A stretch of DNA of 64,000 bases from positions 1,178,001 to 1,242,000 of the forward strand of contig NZ_CP058348.1 of assembly GCF_013752535.1 (NCBI RefSeq). Direction: 5' to 3'. The notes below the pieces were generated by a model. It was not told where the DNA came from. It ran no database searches and saw only the letters and a program-made list of their open reading frames with translations. Both the position numbers and the translations under genes were made by a program. Below, piece after piece: positions 16,871-25,468 of the stretch. This stretch comes from Bdellovibrio sp. KM01 (lineage in GTDB: Bacteria; Bdellovibrionota; Bdellovibrionia; Bdellovibrionales; Bdellovibrionaceae). Position 1 is the first letter of the stretch. Each line of letters begins with the position of its first letter.

Positions 16871-17488
16871 ATGGCCACCATTCCCTATGTTATTGAAAGC
16901 ACCGCAAGCGGCGAACGTTCTTACGACGTTTACTCACGCCTTTTAAAAGATCGCATCTTAATTTTAGGCAGTGTCGTGACTGACGAGGTCGCTAACGCCC
17001 TGATCGCGCAGATGTTATTTCTGGAATCAGACAACCCAGAAAAAGACATTCATCTATATATCAACTCGCCCGGCGGTTCGGTGTCGGCGGGACTCGCGAT
17101 CTATGATGTCATGAACTATATCAAGTGTGATGTGGCGACTTATTGTATTGGTGTTGCTGCGAGCATGGGTTCGTTCCTATTGTCAGCTGGTGCACCCGGA
17201 AAAAGATTTTCCATGCCCAATAGCCGCATCCTAATCCATCAGCCACACTTGGGTGACGGCGGAATCGGCGGGCAGGTGAGTGACATCGAAATCCACGCCC
17301 GAGAACTTGTCCGCTCAAAAAAGAAGTTGATCGATCTTTACGCTGAACACACTGGTCAAAGCGCCAAACATCTGACGAAGCTGATGGAGCGCGATCACAA
17401 CATGACCGCCCTCGAGGCGAAAGAGCTCGGTTTAATTGACGGAGTCATTGAATCACGAAAGAAAAGAATCTTAAAAAATGCTGGATAA
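16871..17488 (+). CDS. clpP: ATP-dependent Clp protease proteolytic subunit
   Basis: The 205-residue serine peptidase has the triad Ser98 (GVAASMGSF), His123 (LIHQPH) and Asp175 (ERDHNM). It also has the [17 protein letters not shown] oxyanion-loop segment. It forms the tetradecameric chamber that degrades proteins delivered by ClpX or ClpA. AAGGAG stands well placed before the ATG. No clpX or tig is adjacent; it is flanked by a terminator on its 3' side and appears monocistronic, so it may be a second copy or simply relocated. Confidence 0.95.
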   Translation: MATIPYVIESTASGERSYDVYSRLLKDRILILGSVVTDEVANALIAQMLFLESDNPEKDIHLYINSPGGSVSAGLAIYDVMNYIKCDVATYCIGVAASMGSFLLSAGAPGKRFSMPNSRILIHQPHLGDGGIGGQVSDIEIHARELVRSKKKLIDLYAEHTGQSAKHLTKLMERDHNMTALEAKELGLIDGVIESRKKRILKNAG

Positions 17489-17519
17489 AAAAAGGGACCT
17501 TGATAGGTCCCTTTTTCTT
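17487..17519. terminator. Bidirectional terminator
   Basis: AAAGGGACCT/AGGTCCCTTT, TGAT loop, A and T tails; between convergent clpP and the MscS gene. Confidence 0.9.
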
Positions 17520-18683
17520 TTACATAGGCTGAACAGATGGTTGTTGCAGCTGTTGTTGGTCGGTTTCTCCGCCGCCGCGGTAGTAAACTGTTTGCGTTGG
17601 GTAGGCGAAATCTACTTTGAGCTCCGCTCCGATTTTTAAGATCTCAATAAATATGGCTTGCTGACGTTCCAGTTCTTCGGGGCCCGTGAACACTTGAAGA
17701 TGGAATTGTACTAAAACGTTCAGCTGAGAATCTGCAAAACCGTTAAAGTTCACCGTCACAGTGTCTGGAACTACCACGGATTCCTGGCGAATTGCATAGC
17801 GAACACGGTCGCAGAATTCTTTAATTCTGTCAGGGGGAGTTTCGTAGGCGATTCCGATGATCTGACGAACGCGGCGGAAGGGTCTGACTCCCATGTTGTC
17901 GATGGTTTCTTTTGCCATCATCGCATTTGGAATCGTGATCACAGAGTTATAGAAAGTTCTTACGCGAGTGGATCTGAAGCCGATCTCCTCAACTGTTCCT
18001 TCCATGTCTTTTACTTTCACCCAGTCACCCAATTGGAAAGGGTTGTCGATCAGGATTGTCACTGAACCAAAAAGATTGGCAGCTGTGTCTTGAGCGGCAA
18101 GGGCTAAGGCCAAACCACCCAGTCCCAGGCCGGCCATCAAAGACATCACGTTTAAACCGAAGCTTTGCAGGATCAACAAGAAACCCAGGATTACCACCAA
18201 GGCTTTCATGGTTTTCGTAGCAAATGGAACCAAGTTGTCATCCATTTTGCTTTCAGTTTTTGCCGCCACGTCTGCGAAGACAAAACCCAAAGCATCCACG
18301 CAGTAATAAACCAAGCGGATGACATGGAAACCCAGCATACCTTTAAGGATGTACTCGTAATAGGTTTCAAACTTACCACTGACTTCGATGGCATCATCAA
18401 TTGCGAACCACAAAAGGATGATAAAAATCCACGCCAAAGGGCGTTCAATTTCAAATCTAAAGAAATACGCTGTAAAGCTCTTAACGAATTTCTTAGCGAT
18501 CGGGTTGTGGATCTTTAATTGTTTAAAGCACCACTGAACGATCGGGCGAAGGGCAAAGCCGGCAACGATGCCACCGATCAGAATAATCCACTTCCAATTA
18601 GGCATTACCAGATAGGAGTGTTTTAAAAAAGATGTGAACTCGGCCGAAAACCACTGTGTACCTTCAAACAAGAACTTTTCCAT
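17520..18683 (-). CDS. Small-conductance mechanosensitive channel, MscS family
   Basis: The 387-residue protein has several N-terminal membrane helices, then the MscS pore-lining and beta domain: VMSLMAGLGLGGLALALAAQ (Gly/Ala-packed TM3), AANLFGSVTILIDNPFQLGD, and GTVEEIGFRSTRVRTFYNSV. The C-terminal mixed domain ends in a Gln-rich tail. It opens under membrane tension to release solutes. It lies 13 bases downstream of uppP start-to-stop order on the minus strand, so the two may be co-transcribed. Confidence 0.9.
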   Translation of the reverse strand: MEKFLFEGTQWFSAEFTSFLKHSYLVMPNWKWIILIGGIVAGFALRPIVQWCFKQLKIHNPIAKKFVKSFTAYFFRFEIERPLAWIFIILLWFAIDDAIEVSGKFETYYEYILKGMLGFHVIRLVYYCVDALGFVFADVAAKTESKMDDNLVPFATKTMKALVVILGFLLILQSFGLNVMSLMAGLGLGGLALALAAQDTAANLFGSVTILIDNPFQLGDWVKVKDMEGTVEEIGFRSTRVRTFYNSVITIPNAMMAKETIDNMGVRPFRRVRQIIGIAYETPPDRIKEFCDRVRYAIRQESVVVPDTVTVNFNGFADSQLNVLVQFHLQVFTGPEELERQQAIFIEILKIGAELKVDFAYPTQTVYYRGGGETDQQQLQQPSVQPM

Positions 18684-18696
18684 GCATGCACCTCAA

Positions 18697-19488
18697 CTAG
18701 TTCATTTGCAGGTCATGACCCGTATAGATCAAAACCAGGATCACAATACCCAATACGATACGATAGTAACCAAACCCGCGGAAACCGTAACGGCTGACAA
18801 CGCCGATAAAAAACTTAATCGCGACCATGGCCACGATAAATGAAACCACCAAACCGACCAGCAAAATATTGATCTGCTGCGGTTCGATTGTTTTATAGAT
18901 TTTCAAAAGCTTGTACAAAGTGGCAGCGGCCATCGTCGGAACTGCTAAAAAGAAAGAAAACTCTGCCGCTTCCTTTTTATTCATTCCCAGCGTCAAACCA
19001 CCCATAATCGTAGCGCCGGAACGAGAAACACCGGGAATCATCGCGATCGCTTGAAATAAACCCAGTTTCACCGAGTCTTTATAAGTCAGATCATTCGTGG
19101 TGCGACCCACCGCTGTCAGATGAGCAAACGCCTTGTCGGACCACACGAGGACCAATCCTCCCAGAATCAAAGACCAAGCCACAACTTGGACGTTACCCAA
19201 AAGGTGCTCAACCGCATCCTTCGCCAAAAAACCAATGATGGCAGTCGGCAGGAAGGCCACGAACAATTTTTTATAGAAACCCCAGTTCGGTAAAAAGCGT
19301 TTCCAGTACAAAACCAGAACTGACAAAATCGCGCCGAACTGGATGATGACCTCAAAAGCTTTGGTGAAAGTATTTTCTTCGATGCCCATCATCGAGCTTG
19401 CAATGATCATGTGACCAGTGGAGGAGATGGGGAGGAACTCGGTGATTCCCTCAACGATACCTAAAATAATAGAATGCAAATAACTCAC
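18697..19488 (-). CDS. uppP: Undecaprenyl-diphosphatase
   Basis: The 263-residue polytopic enzyme regenerates undecaprenyl phosphate for peptidoglycan and other envelope polymers. It carries the two BacA/UppP signatures, GIVEGITEFLPISSTGHMI near the N-terminus and PGVSRSGATIMGG in the middle. I take GTG 19488 (VSYLHSIILG) with GAGG six bases upstream; the frame is also open from TTG 19506. Followed by the MscS gene on the same strand. Confidence 0.95.
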   Translation of the reverse strand: MSYLHSIILGIVEGITEFLPISSTGHMIIASSMMGIEENTFTKAFEVIIQFGAILSVLVLYWKRFLPNWGFYKKLFVAFLPTAIIGFLAKDAVEHLLGNVQVVAWSLILGGLVLVWSDKAFAHLTAVGRTTNDLTYKDSVKLGLFQAIAMIPGVSRSGATIMGGLTLGMNKKEAAEFSFFLAVPTMAAATLYKLLKIYKTIEPQQINILLVGLVVSFIVAMVAIKFFIGVVSRYGFRGFGYYRIVLGIVILVLIYTGHDLQMN

Positions 19489-19655
19489 GGATGCCTCGAG
19501 TTTCAATGTTGATCATCAGCCCGCAATATTCTTGTAAGCTTCATTGCTGTGTTCAACTTTCGATCACGCGTGTCATTAAAATAAGCTGTAGTTTAAAAAA
19601 AATCTGTTTTTCGTAAGAAATCCGAATATGATTTTCGATAACCACGGAGGGAATA

Positions 19656-21191
19656 ATGAAACGTGCATTACTAATGGGTGCAATGTTGGTTGGATCTCAA
19701 GCATTCGCAGGGGAATACTTGGTTAAGTACAACAACACAAGCGCTCTAAATATGATGAACTCGATGTCTTTGGTATCGGCTTCTGCTTTGAACGTGATGG
19801 ATCACAATCAAAACGCAAGCTTGGTTAAAGTAGACATCATGAAAAAACAAGAAGCTCAAGTTTTGGCAACTTTGTTGTCTCAACCGGGCATCGAATACGT
19901 AGTACCGAATGCTAGAATGAAAGCATTCACTCACTCAGTTGACACGGCTGCATTACGTGAGCAATGGGCGATGGGCAAAGTTAACGCTGAAAAAGCATGG
20001 CAACGTGCTGGTAACAAAGGTAACAAAGGCATCATCGTAGCGGTTATCGATACTGGTGTTGACTACACTCACGAAGCTTTGTCTCCAAATATGGTAGCAG
20101 GCTACAACTTTAAAGATAAAAACAACGACCCAATGGACAAAACGTCTTACCAAAACCCAGGTCACGGTACTCACTGTGCTGGTGTTATCGGTGCGACTGG
20201 TTTGGTTGATGGTGGTATCGTTGGTATCGCTCCAAACATCTCTATCATGCCTCTTCGCTTCTTGGGCGAAAACGGTTCTGGTGATTTGAATGACGCTATC
20301 AAAGCGATCGACTACGCTGTTGAAAAAGGCGCTCAAGTGATTTCTGCTTCTTGGGGTGCAACTATTCCAAGAAACCAGGCTGAACCACTTGTTGAAGCTA
20401 TCAAACGCGCTGACGACAAAGGTGTTATCTTCGTTTCTGCCGCTGCAAATGATGGTAAAAACAACGATACAACTGAAGTTTACCCAGCAAACAATGGTTT
20501 CCCGAACTCAATCACGGTTGCAGCTTCTGGTCCTAGCGATGCTAAACCATCTTGGTCAAACTACGGTACAGCAACTGTTCACGTAGCCTCTCCAGGTGAA
20601 GACATCATGTCGACTTTGCCGAAAAATAAATACGGCAATTTGTCTGGTACTTCTATGGCGACTCCGCTTGTTTCTGGTATCGTGGCTCTTATGAAATCTC
20701 AGGACCCTTCTTTGACGGGTGCTCAGATCCGCGCGATCTTGCAAACAACTGGTGCTAAAGTTTCTATCCAAACTGCTTGTAACTGCCGTGTTGATGCATT
20801 CAACGCAGTTGACGCTGTTTTGGCTAAGAAAATGGTAGTGGTTCCAGCGGCAGCGACTTTGGCTGCTAATGAAACAGTGAACCTGGCTGTATTGAACGGT
20901 AAAGCACCATTCAAATTCACAAGCAGCAACTCTGGCGTTGCATCTGTTAACGACAGCGGTGTTATCACTGCGGCTTCTAACGGTACAACTGCGATCACTG
21001 TGACTGATGCTGATGGTAAAACAGCTTCTACATTGGATATCAATGTAGGTAAAAAAGCGTCTCAAAACCCAGGCAATCCTGATCCAGGCAACCCGGGTAA
21101 CCCAGGCGATGGTTCTTGTCCAATTGGCGATCAGTCAATGTGCGACATCATCTGCCAAATCAAACCAGATCTTCCATTCTGTAAACAATAG
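19656..21191 (+). CDS. Secreted subtilisin-like serine protease with Ig-like (BIG2) domain
   Basis: The 511-residue protein has a signal peptide (LLMGAMLVGSQAFA), then an I9-type propeptide (EYLVKYNN, ASLVKVDIM). The S8 catalytic domain has Asp132 (AVIDTGVDY), His170 (NPGHGTHCAG), oxyanion Asn265 and Ser333 (LSGTSMATPLVSG). A BIG2-like domain spans about 390-465 (SVNDSGVITAASNGTTAITV). A Pro/Gly-Asn linker and a short Cys-rich tail (CPIGDQSMCDIICQ) follow. GGAGGG stands before the ATG and a terminator follows. An exported, self-maturing protease is expected. Confidence 0.93.
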   Translation: MKRALLMGAMLVGSQAFAGEYLVKYNNTSALNMMNSMSLVSASALNVMDHNQNASLVKVDIMKKQEAQVLATLLSQPGIEYVVPNARMKAFTHSVDTAALREQWAMGKVNAEKAWQRAGNKGNKGIIVAVIDTGVDYTHEALSPNMVAGYNFKDKNNDPMDKTSYQNPGHGTHCAGVIGATGLVDGGIVGIAPNISIMPLRFLGENGSGDLNDAIKAIDYAVEKGAQVISASWGATIPRNQAEPLVEAIKRADDKGVIFVSAAANDGKNNDTTEVYPANNGFPNSITVAASGPSDAKPSWSNYGTATVHVASPGEDIMSTLPKNKYGNLSGTSMATPLVSGIVALMKSQDPSLTGAQIRAILQTTGAKVSIQTACNCRVDAFNAVDAVLAKKMVVVPAAATLAANETVNLAVLNGKAPFKFTSSNSGVASVNDSGVITAASNGTTAITVTDADGKTASTLDINVGKKASQNPGNPDPGNPGNPGDGSCPIGDQSMCDIICQIKPDLPFCKQ

Positions 21192-21224
21192 TTTGGCGAG
21201 AAACATAAGAGTTTGATTCTCAAG

Positions 21225-21258
21225 AAAGGGCTCCATTTAGGAGCCCTTTTCTTTTTTG
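21225..21258 (+). terminator. Terminator of subtilase gene
   Basis: GGGCTCC/GGAGCCC stem with ATTTA loop and T-rich tail. Confidence 0.88.
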
Positions 21259-21296
21259 TTGTGTGAATGCGATTATTTCTTAATAATTAATGTCAT

Positions 21297-22076
21297 ATGA
21301 AAAGAAAACCTTGGGCCATCATCGTACTCGCACTTCTTCACATCATCGCGCCTCTTGGAAGCTTTATCTTTAATGCGGTCCGAGCGGGACGCACCTTCGA
21401 AGCACAGTGGTATTTTTGGACAAAAGTGCTTCCACCCATGTTCATGGTCATTTATGTCCTTTTGCCAATCTTGGCGGGGATCTTTATCTACCTTTGTAAA
21501 CGCTGGTCCTATTGGGCTTACCTGGGCTGCTTGTTGATTATCTTTATCACTAACGTGATGGCCTTCATCAACAGCATGAGCTGGTTGAACTTCTTCTATC
21601 TATTAGGTGTTTTGGTGGTGGATCTTTTGGCGGTGGCCTATTTTGTGGTACCGGCGGTTCGCCAGGTTTACTTCGATCCAAGAATGCGTTGGTGGGAAGC
21701 AGCACCTCGTTTTGTTTTTAAAAATCCAGTGATGGTGAACGGTTCTGAGGGCGAAATCAGCAATATCTCTAAAGGTGGTATGTTCGTTCGCACTTCATTG
21801 AATCTTTTTGAAGATCAAAGCGTGAACCTTGAATGGCAATTTGAGGGTGTCACTTACAAGGGCCTAGGCACGGTGGTTTTCAAAAAAGCGACAGGCGATG
21901 GTTACGGCATCCAGTATAAAGAGTTGGATTCTCCTTCTGAAGTGAAGGCACTTTGTAGTAAGTTAAGTTCTCGTGGCCAAATGGTTCCTGAGCGCTTGCC
22001 GGGACCTGACGACAGCTTCGGCGTTTGGCTTAAAAAGGTCTTCAAAAATCGAGAAGGCTTGTTCCCTAAAAAATAG
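21297..22076 (+). CDS. Membrane-anchored PilZ-domain protein (c-di-GMP receptor candidate)
   Basis: The 259-residue protein has four hydrophobic segments in the first 130 residues and then a cytoplasmic PilZ-like domain. It has an Arg-rich start (DPRMRWWEAAPRF) and the N-x-S-x-x-G motif (ISNISKGGMFV), the two elements that bind c-di-GMP in this family. The spacing between the Arg segment and NISKGG is longer than in many PilZ proteins, so binding is likely but not certain. The enoyl-CoA hydratase gene follows after 12 bases. No obvious strong ribosome-binding site precedes ATG 21297. Confidence 0.78.
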   Translation: MKRKPWAIIVLALLHIIAPLGSFIFNAVRAGRTFEAQWYFWTKVLPPMFMVIYVLLPILAGIFIYLCKRWSYWAYLGCLLIIFITNVMAFINSMSWLNFFYLLGVLVVDLLAVAYFVVPAVRQVYFDPRMRWWEAAPRFVFKNPVMVNGSEGEISNISKGGMFVRTSLNLFEDQSVNLEWQFEGVTYKGLGTVVFKKATGDGYGIQYKELDSPSEVKALCSKLSSRGQMVPERLPGPDDSFGVWLKKVFKNREGLFPKK

Positions 22077-22088
22077 GATTCTAGTCAA

Positions 22089-22901
22089 ATGTCTTTTTAT
22101 TCGCAAAGTTTCCCGCATTTGAAGGTGTCTTTTAAGAAACATCAACTGTGGGTGACTTTGGATAATCCTGAACAAAGCAATGCGATCACTTACGAGATGA
22201 TCGATTCTTTGACCAAAGTTCTTCGCCATGCCGATTTTGATTCTGAAGTTCGTGTGATCGTCCTAAGCGGTGAGGGTGCAAACTTTTGCGCCGGTGGTGA
22301 CGTCAAAGCCATGGAAAATAAAACCGGAATGTTTGCGGGGGAGCCCAACGAACTTCGCATGCGTTATATCCACGGTATTCAGCAAATTCCAAAATGCATC
22401 GAAGAACTTTCCACGCCACTGGTAGCCATGGTGAATGGTGCGGCGATCGGGGCGGGCTGTGATCTAGCGATGATGTGTGATCTGCGCGTGGGATCTGATA
22501 AATCCAAATTCGGCGAAACTTTTGTAAAATTGGGTTTGGTGCCGGGTGATGGTGGCAGTTTCTTTTTGCAAAGAGTGATTGGTTATTCGCGTGCGATGCA
22601 AATGTCATTAACCGCAGATTTGATTGTGGGGGAGGAAGCCTTTAAATGGGGACTTCTGAACTACTACGCTTCCGGTGACTTGGTTTCGGAAACCGAAAAA
22701 GTGGCAGATAAAATTGCTGCCAATGCGCCGGTTGCCGTACAAATGACCAAGAAATTGATGAAGGCCGCCTACCTGCAAGATTCCAATAATGTTTTAGAGC
22801 AAGCCGCCGCTTATCAAGGGATCACGCAAAGAACCCAAGATCATTTTATCGCTCTGCAGGCAATCAAAGAAAAGAAATCCCCTGAATTCAGTGGGAAGTA
22901 A
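22089..22901 (+). CDS. Enoyl-CoA hydratase/isomerase family protein
   Basis: The 270-residue crotonase-fold protein has LSGEGANFCAGGDVKAME (first oxyanion hole), NGAAIGAGCDLAMMCDLRVG (second), and FGETFVKLGLVPGDGG with the Glu position used by hydratases. Substrate cannot be told from sequence; beta-oxidation or a related acyl-CoA step is likely. The gene sits between the PilZ gene and the DTW gene with short gaps and probably shares their transcript. Confidence 0.9.
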   Translation: MSFYSQSFPHLKVSFKKHQLWVTLDNPEQSNAITYEMIDSLTKVLRHADFDSEVRVIVLSGEGANFCAGGDVKAMENKTGMFAGEPNELRMRYIHGIQQIPKCIEELSTPLVAMVNGAAIGAGCDLAMMCDLRVGSDKSKFGETFVKLGLVPGDGGSFFLQRVIGYSRAMQMSLTADLIVGEEAFKWGLLNYYASGDLVSETEKVADKIAANAPVAVQMTKKLMKAAYLQDSNNVLEQAAAYQGITQRTQDHFIALQAIKEKKSPEFSGK

Positions 22902-22908
22902 TCTTTTA

Positions 22909-23658
22909 ATGGATCTGCAGACTTATTTATCCAATAAAGAAAAAATGAAAACCACAGGGCCCGTTTACCGGGAGCTGTGTGATGCCTGTGTGCAGCCTTC
23001 TTTTAGCTGTTACTGCGAGCATGTGAAATCATTTGATCCGGGAATGGATGTGGTGATTTTAATTCATCCGATCGAGATGAAACGCAGAATTGCCACGGGT
23101 CGCATGTCGTACCTGGTTTTGGATAATTCCTTTTTGATTCGTGGCCAGGATTATACGAACGATGCGGAAGTGAACGAGCTTTTGCAGGATCCCAGTCGCC
23201 ACTGTGTGATGCTTTATCCTGGGAAAAACTCTGCGAATTTAAGTGAAATGTCGGAAAGTCAAAAATCCGAACTGATTCCTGAAGGCAAAAGGTTGACGTT
23301 ATTCGTAATCGACGGGACGTGGGCAACGGCCGTAAAGACCATTCGTCAAAGCATGAATCTGCAGGCGATCCCCAGAATTTGTTTTTCTCCCGATAAGCCC
23401 TCTAATTTCCGGGTGCGCAAGCAGCCTAAGTCATTTTGCTATTCCACGATTGAAGCGATTCATCAAACCATCGAACTTGTTGGTGGCGTGTTAGGATTTG
23501 ATATTCATTCCCGTCGCCATGATGACTTGCTTTATGTTTTTGATAAAATGGTCGAACGCCAAATCGAGTGTGCTAAAAGTGGCGAAGCTAAACCAAGACA
23601 TCTTAGATACAGCCGCGATCTTAAAAAACAACTGGGTTTGACTGGAAAAGTCTTTTGA
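22909..23658 (+). CDS. DTW-domain protein, probable tRNA-uridine aminocarboxypropyltransferase
   Basis: The 249-residue protein has an N-terminal Cys cluster (CDACVQPSFSCYC) that fits the family zinc knuckle and the DTW core (LFVIDGTWATAVKT, with Asp-Gly-Thr-Trp). RVRKQPKSFCYSTIEAI follows. DTW proteins (TapT/TuaA group) put a 3-amino-3-carboxypropyl group from SAM on uridine 47 of tRNAs. ATG 22909 is preferred; a GTG at 22891 inside the end of the previous gene is also open. The stop overlaps the next start (TTTGA). Confidence 0.85.
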   Translation: MDLQTYLSNKEKMKTTGPVYRELCDACVQPSFSCYCEHVKSFDPGMDVVILIHPIEMKRRIATGRMSYLVLDNSFLIRGQDYTNDAEVNELLQDPSRHCVMLYPGKNSANLSEMSESQKSELIPEGKRLTLFVIDGTWATAVKTIRQSMNLQAIPRICFSPDKPSNFRVRKQPKSFCYSTIEAIHQTIELVGGVLGFDIHSRRHDDLLYVFDKMVERQIECAKSGEAKPRHLRYSRDLKKQLGLTGKVF

Positions 23659-24842
23659 GAATCGGAGTTCATCTGGGACCAATATTAGAAGTGTTCTGGA
23701 TTTTCTTGCGCCTGGGGCTTACATCATTCGGTGGGCCGATCGCCCATCTGGGGTATTTCCGTGACGAATTTGTCGAAAAAAGAAAATGGTTTGATGATCA
23801 TTCTTATGCCGATATCGTAGCGATTTGTCAGTTTTTGCCGGGACCTGCAAGCAGCCAAGTGGGAATTTCTATCGGGCTTTCGCGAGCGGGAATTCCCGGG
23901 GCTATCGCTGCGTGGCTGGGATTTACTTTGCCGTCAGCAATTGTGTTGGTGGCATTTGCTTTTGGTGTTGCCGCTTACGGGGGAAGTTTAGATAGTGGTT
24001 GGCTTCATGGTTTGAAAGTTGTCGCAGTCGCGGTTGTAGCACAAGCCATCTGGGGCATGGCTAAAAGTCTCACTCCTGATTTTAAGCGCGCCGTAATTGC
24101 CGTGATCGCTGCCGCCTTAGCGATTTTATTTTCTTCAGCGTTAGCACAAATCGGTGTGATTGTATTAGGTGCGATCTTGGGATTGATCTTGGTTAGAAAT
24201 TTTTCAAATCTCCCGAACACATCGATTCGAGTTCCTTTAAGTCATCGTGCTGGCTTGATCTCTTTGATCCTGTTTGCTGGATTGCTTTTTGTTCTACCAA
24301 TTCTTGGTTCCTTGAACGAGTCAGCAAAAGTCATCGATAGTTTTTATCGCACGGGCTCTTTGGTATTCGGTGGTGGTCATGTTGTTCTGCCGCTCTTAAA
24401 AGCGGAAGTCGTGAATACGGGATGGGTAAGTAGTGATGCCTTCATGGCGGGATACGGAGCCGCACAAGCAGTGCCGGGGCCTTTATTTACTTTCGCGGCC
24501 TATCTCGGTGCCCTTTTAACAAAGAACTTAACGGGAGTCATCGGCGCCGCCGCATGTTTGATCGCGGTCTTCTTGCCATCCTTTTTGATGGTGTTCGGAG
24601 TGCTGCCATTCTGGGAAAAGCTTCGCCACGTCAAACAAATGCGCTTCGCAGTTGCTGGAATCAATGCCTCCGTCGTCGGACTCTTGATAGCCGCTTTTTA
24701 CAATCCTGTTTGGACCAGTGCCATCTTCACAGTGAAAGATTTTGTTTTAGCCTTATTCTGCTTCGTTCTTTTGCTGTTCGCAAAAGCACCATCATGGGCC
24801 GTCGTTATCCTAGGCGCTATGGCGGGTGCTGTCCTTTATTGA
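23655..24842 (+). CDS. chrA: Chromate transporter, ChrA/CHR family (two-domain)
   Basis: The 395-residue polytopic protein contains two homologous CHR halves: LRLGLTSFGGPIAHLGYFRD with FLPGPASSQVGISIGL in the first, and YRTGSLVFGGGHVVLPLLKA with GYGAAQAVPGPLFTFAAYLG in the second. The family exports chromate or related oxyanions, and many members have unknown physiological substrates. A TTG start overlaps the DTW stop. The 3' end overlaps the convergent YciB-like gene by 7 bases. Confidence 0.9.
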   Translation: MRIGVHLGPILEVFWIFLRLGLTSFGGPIAHLGYFRDEFVEKRKWFDDHSYADIVAICQFLPGPASSQVGISIGLSRAGIPGAIAAWLGFTLPSAIVLVAFAFGVAAYGGSLDSGWLHGLKVVAVAVVAQAIWGMAKSLTPDFKRAVIAVIAAALAILFSSALAQIGVIVLGAILGLILVRNFSNLPNTSIRVPLSHRAGLISLILFAGLLFVLPILGSLNESAKVIDSFYRTGSLVFGGGHVVLPLLKAEVVNTGWVSSDAFMAGYGAAQAVPGPLFTFAAYLGALLTKNLTGVIGAAACLIAVFLPSFLMVFGVLPFWEKLRHVKQMRFAVAGINASVVGLLIAAFYNPVWTSAIFTVKDFVLALFCFVLLLFAKAPSWAVVILGAMAGAVLY

Positions 24843-25468
24843 TTCAGCTGTTCTTCTTGAATTTTTTTGATTTGCTCGGCGATTTGTTCAGGCGTGAGTG
24901 CCTTCATCGCGGATCTGCGGATGTATAAAACTTCCAGCAACATATAGACAATTAAGCTGACGGTAAGTCCCACACCTTTAAGCAATGCCCAAGCATTCGA
25001 GGTCCAGTGAAGGGCGGCCCAAGTCGCAAGAACTGCGTGTGCGGCAAAGAAGATCCCCATTCTGAAAGTCATTCCACTCATGCGAGTTTTCATGAATTCC
25101 GGAAGTTTCTGTCCCTGTTGTTCGGCTAACACCACGATTAAAGGCTTTTTGATATACCACGAAACCCACAAAGCAATCGCAAAGGCGGCTTCCATGATTG
25201 CGGGTTGCATTTTAAACCAGATGCCTTCGTCGGAAATTAAAGAGACTCCACCCAAGACCAATAACAGACCGTTACCAATCCAAGTGATCTTTTGAACTTT
25301 TTTATGCTTATAAAGTTCAAAGCAGATTTCGCCCACACCAAATACCATCCCGGCGATCAGACCTGCGATGGTGCCGTATTGATCCTCAATAACTGTAAAG
25401 GCAATAACTGGCAAAAGCCCGGCGAAAAAGACCGCCATGGCTTTTGATTTGGCAGAATTCTGCTGCAT
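24836..25468 (-). CDS. yciB: Inner-membrane protein, YciB/IspZ (septation protein A)-like
   Basis: The 210-residue protein has about six hydrophobic stretches. Features such as WIGNGLLLVLGGVSLISDEG followed by FKMQPAIMEAAFAIALWVS match the YciB pattern of a TM pair around a loop with a conserved KxxP. YciB homologues have been tied to cell-envelope homeostasis and division. The C-terminus is a charged Gln/Glu helix (EQIAEQIKKIQEEQ). Its ATG overlaps the pyrC stop by one base (TAATG), so it is coupled to pyrC. Confidence 0.7.
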   Translation of the reverse strand: MQQNSAKSKAMAVFFAGLLPVIAFTVIEDQYGTIAGLIAGMVFGVGEICFELYKHKKVQKITWIGNGLLLVLGGVSLISDEGIWFKMQPAIMEAAFAIALWVSWYIKKPLIVVLAEQQGQKLPEFMKTRMSGMTFRMGIFFAAHAVLATWAALHWTSNAWALLKGVGLTVSLIVYMLLEVLYIRRSAMKALTPEQIAEQIKKIQEEQLNQ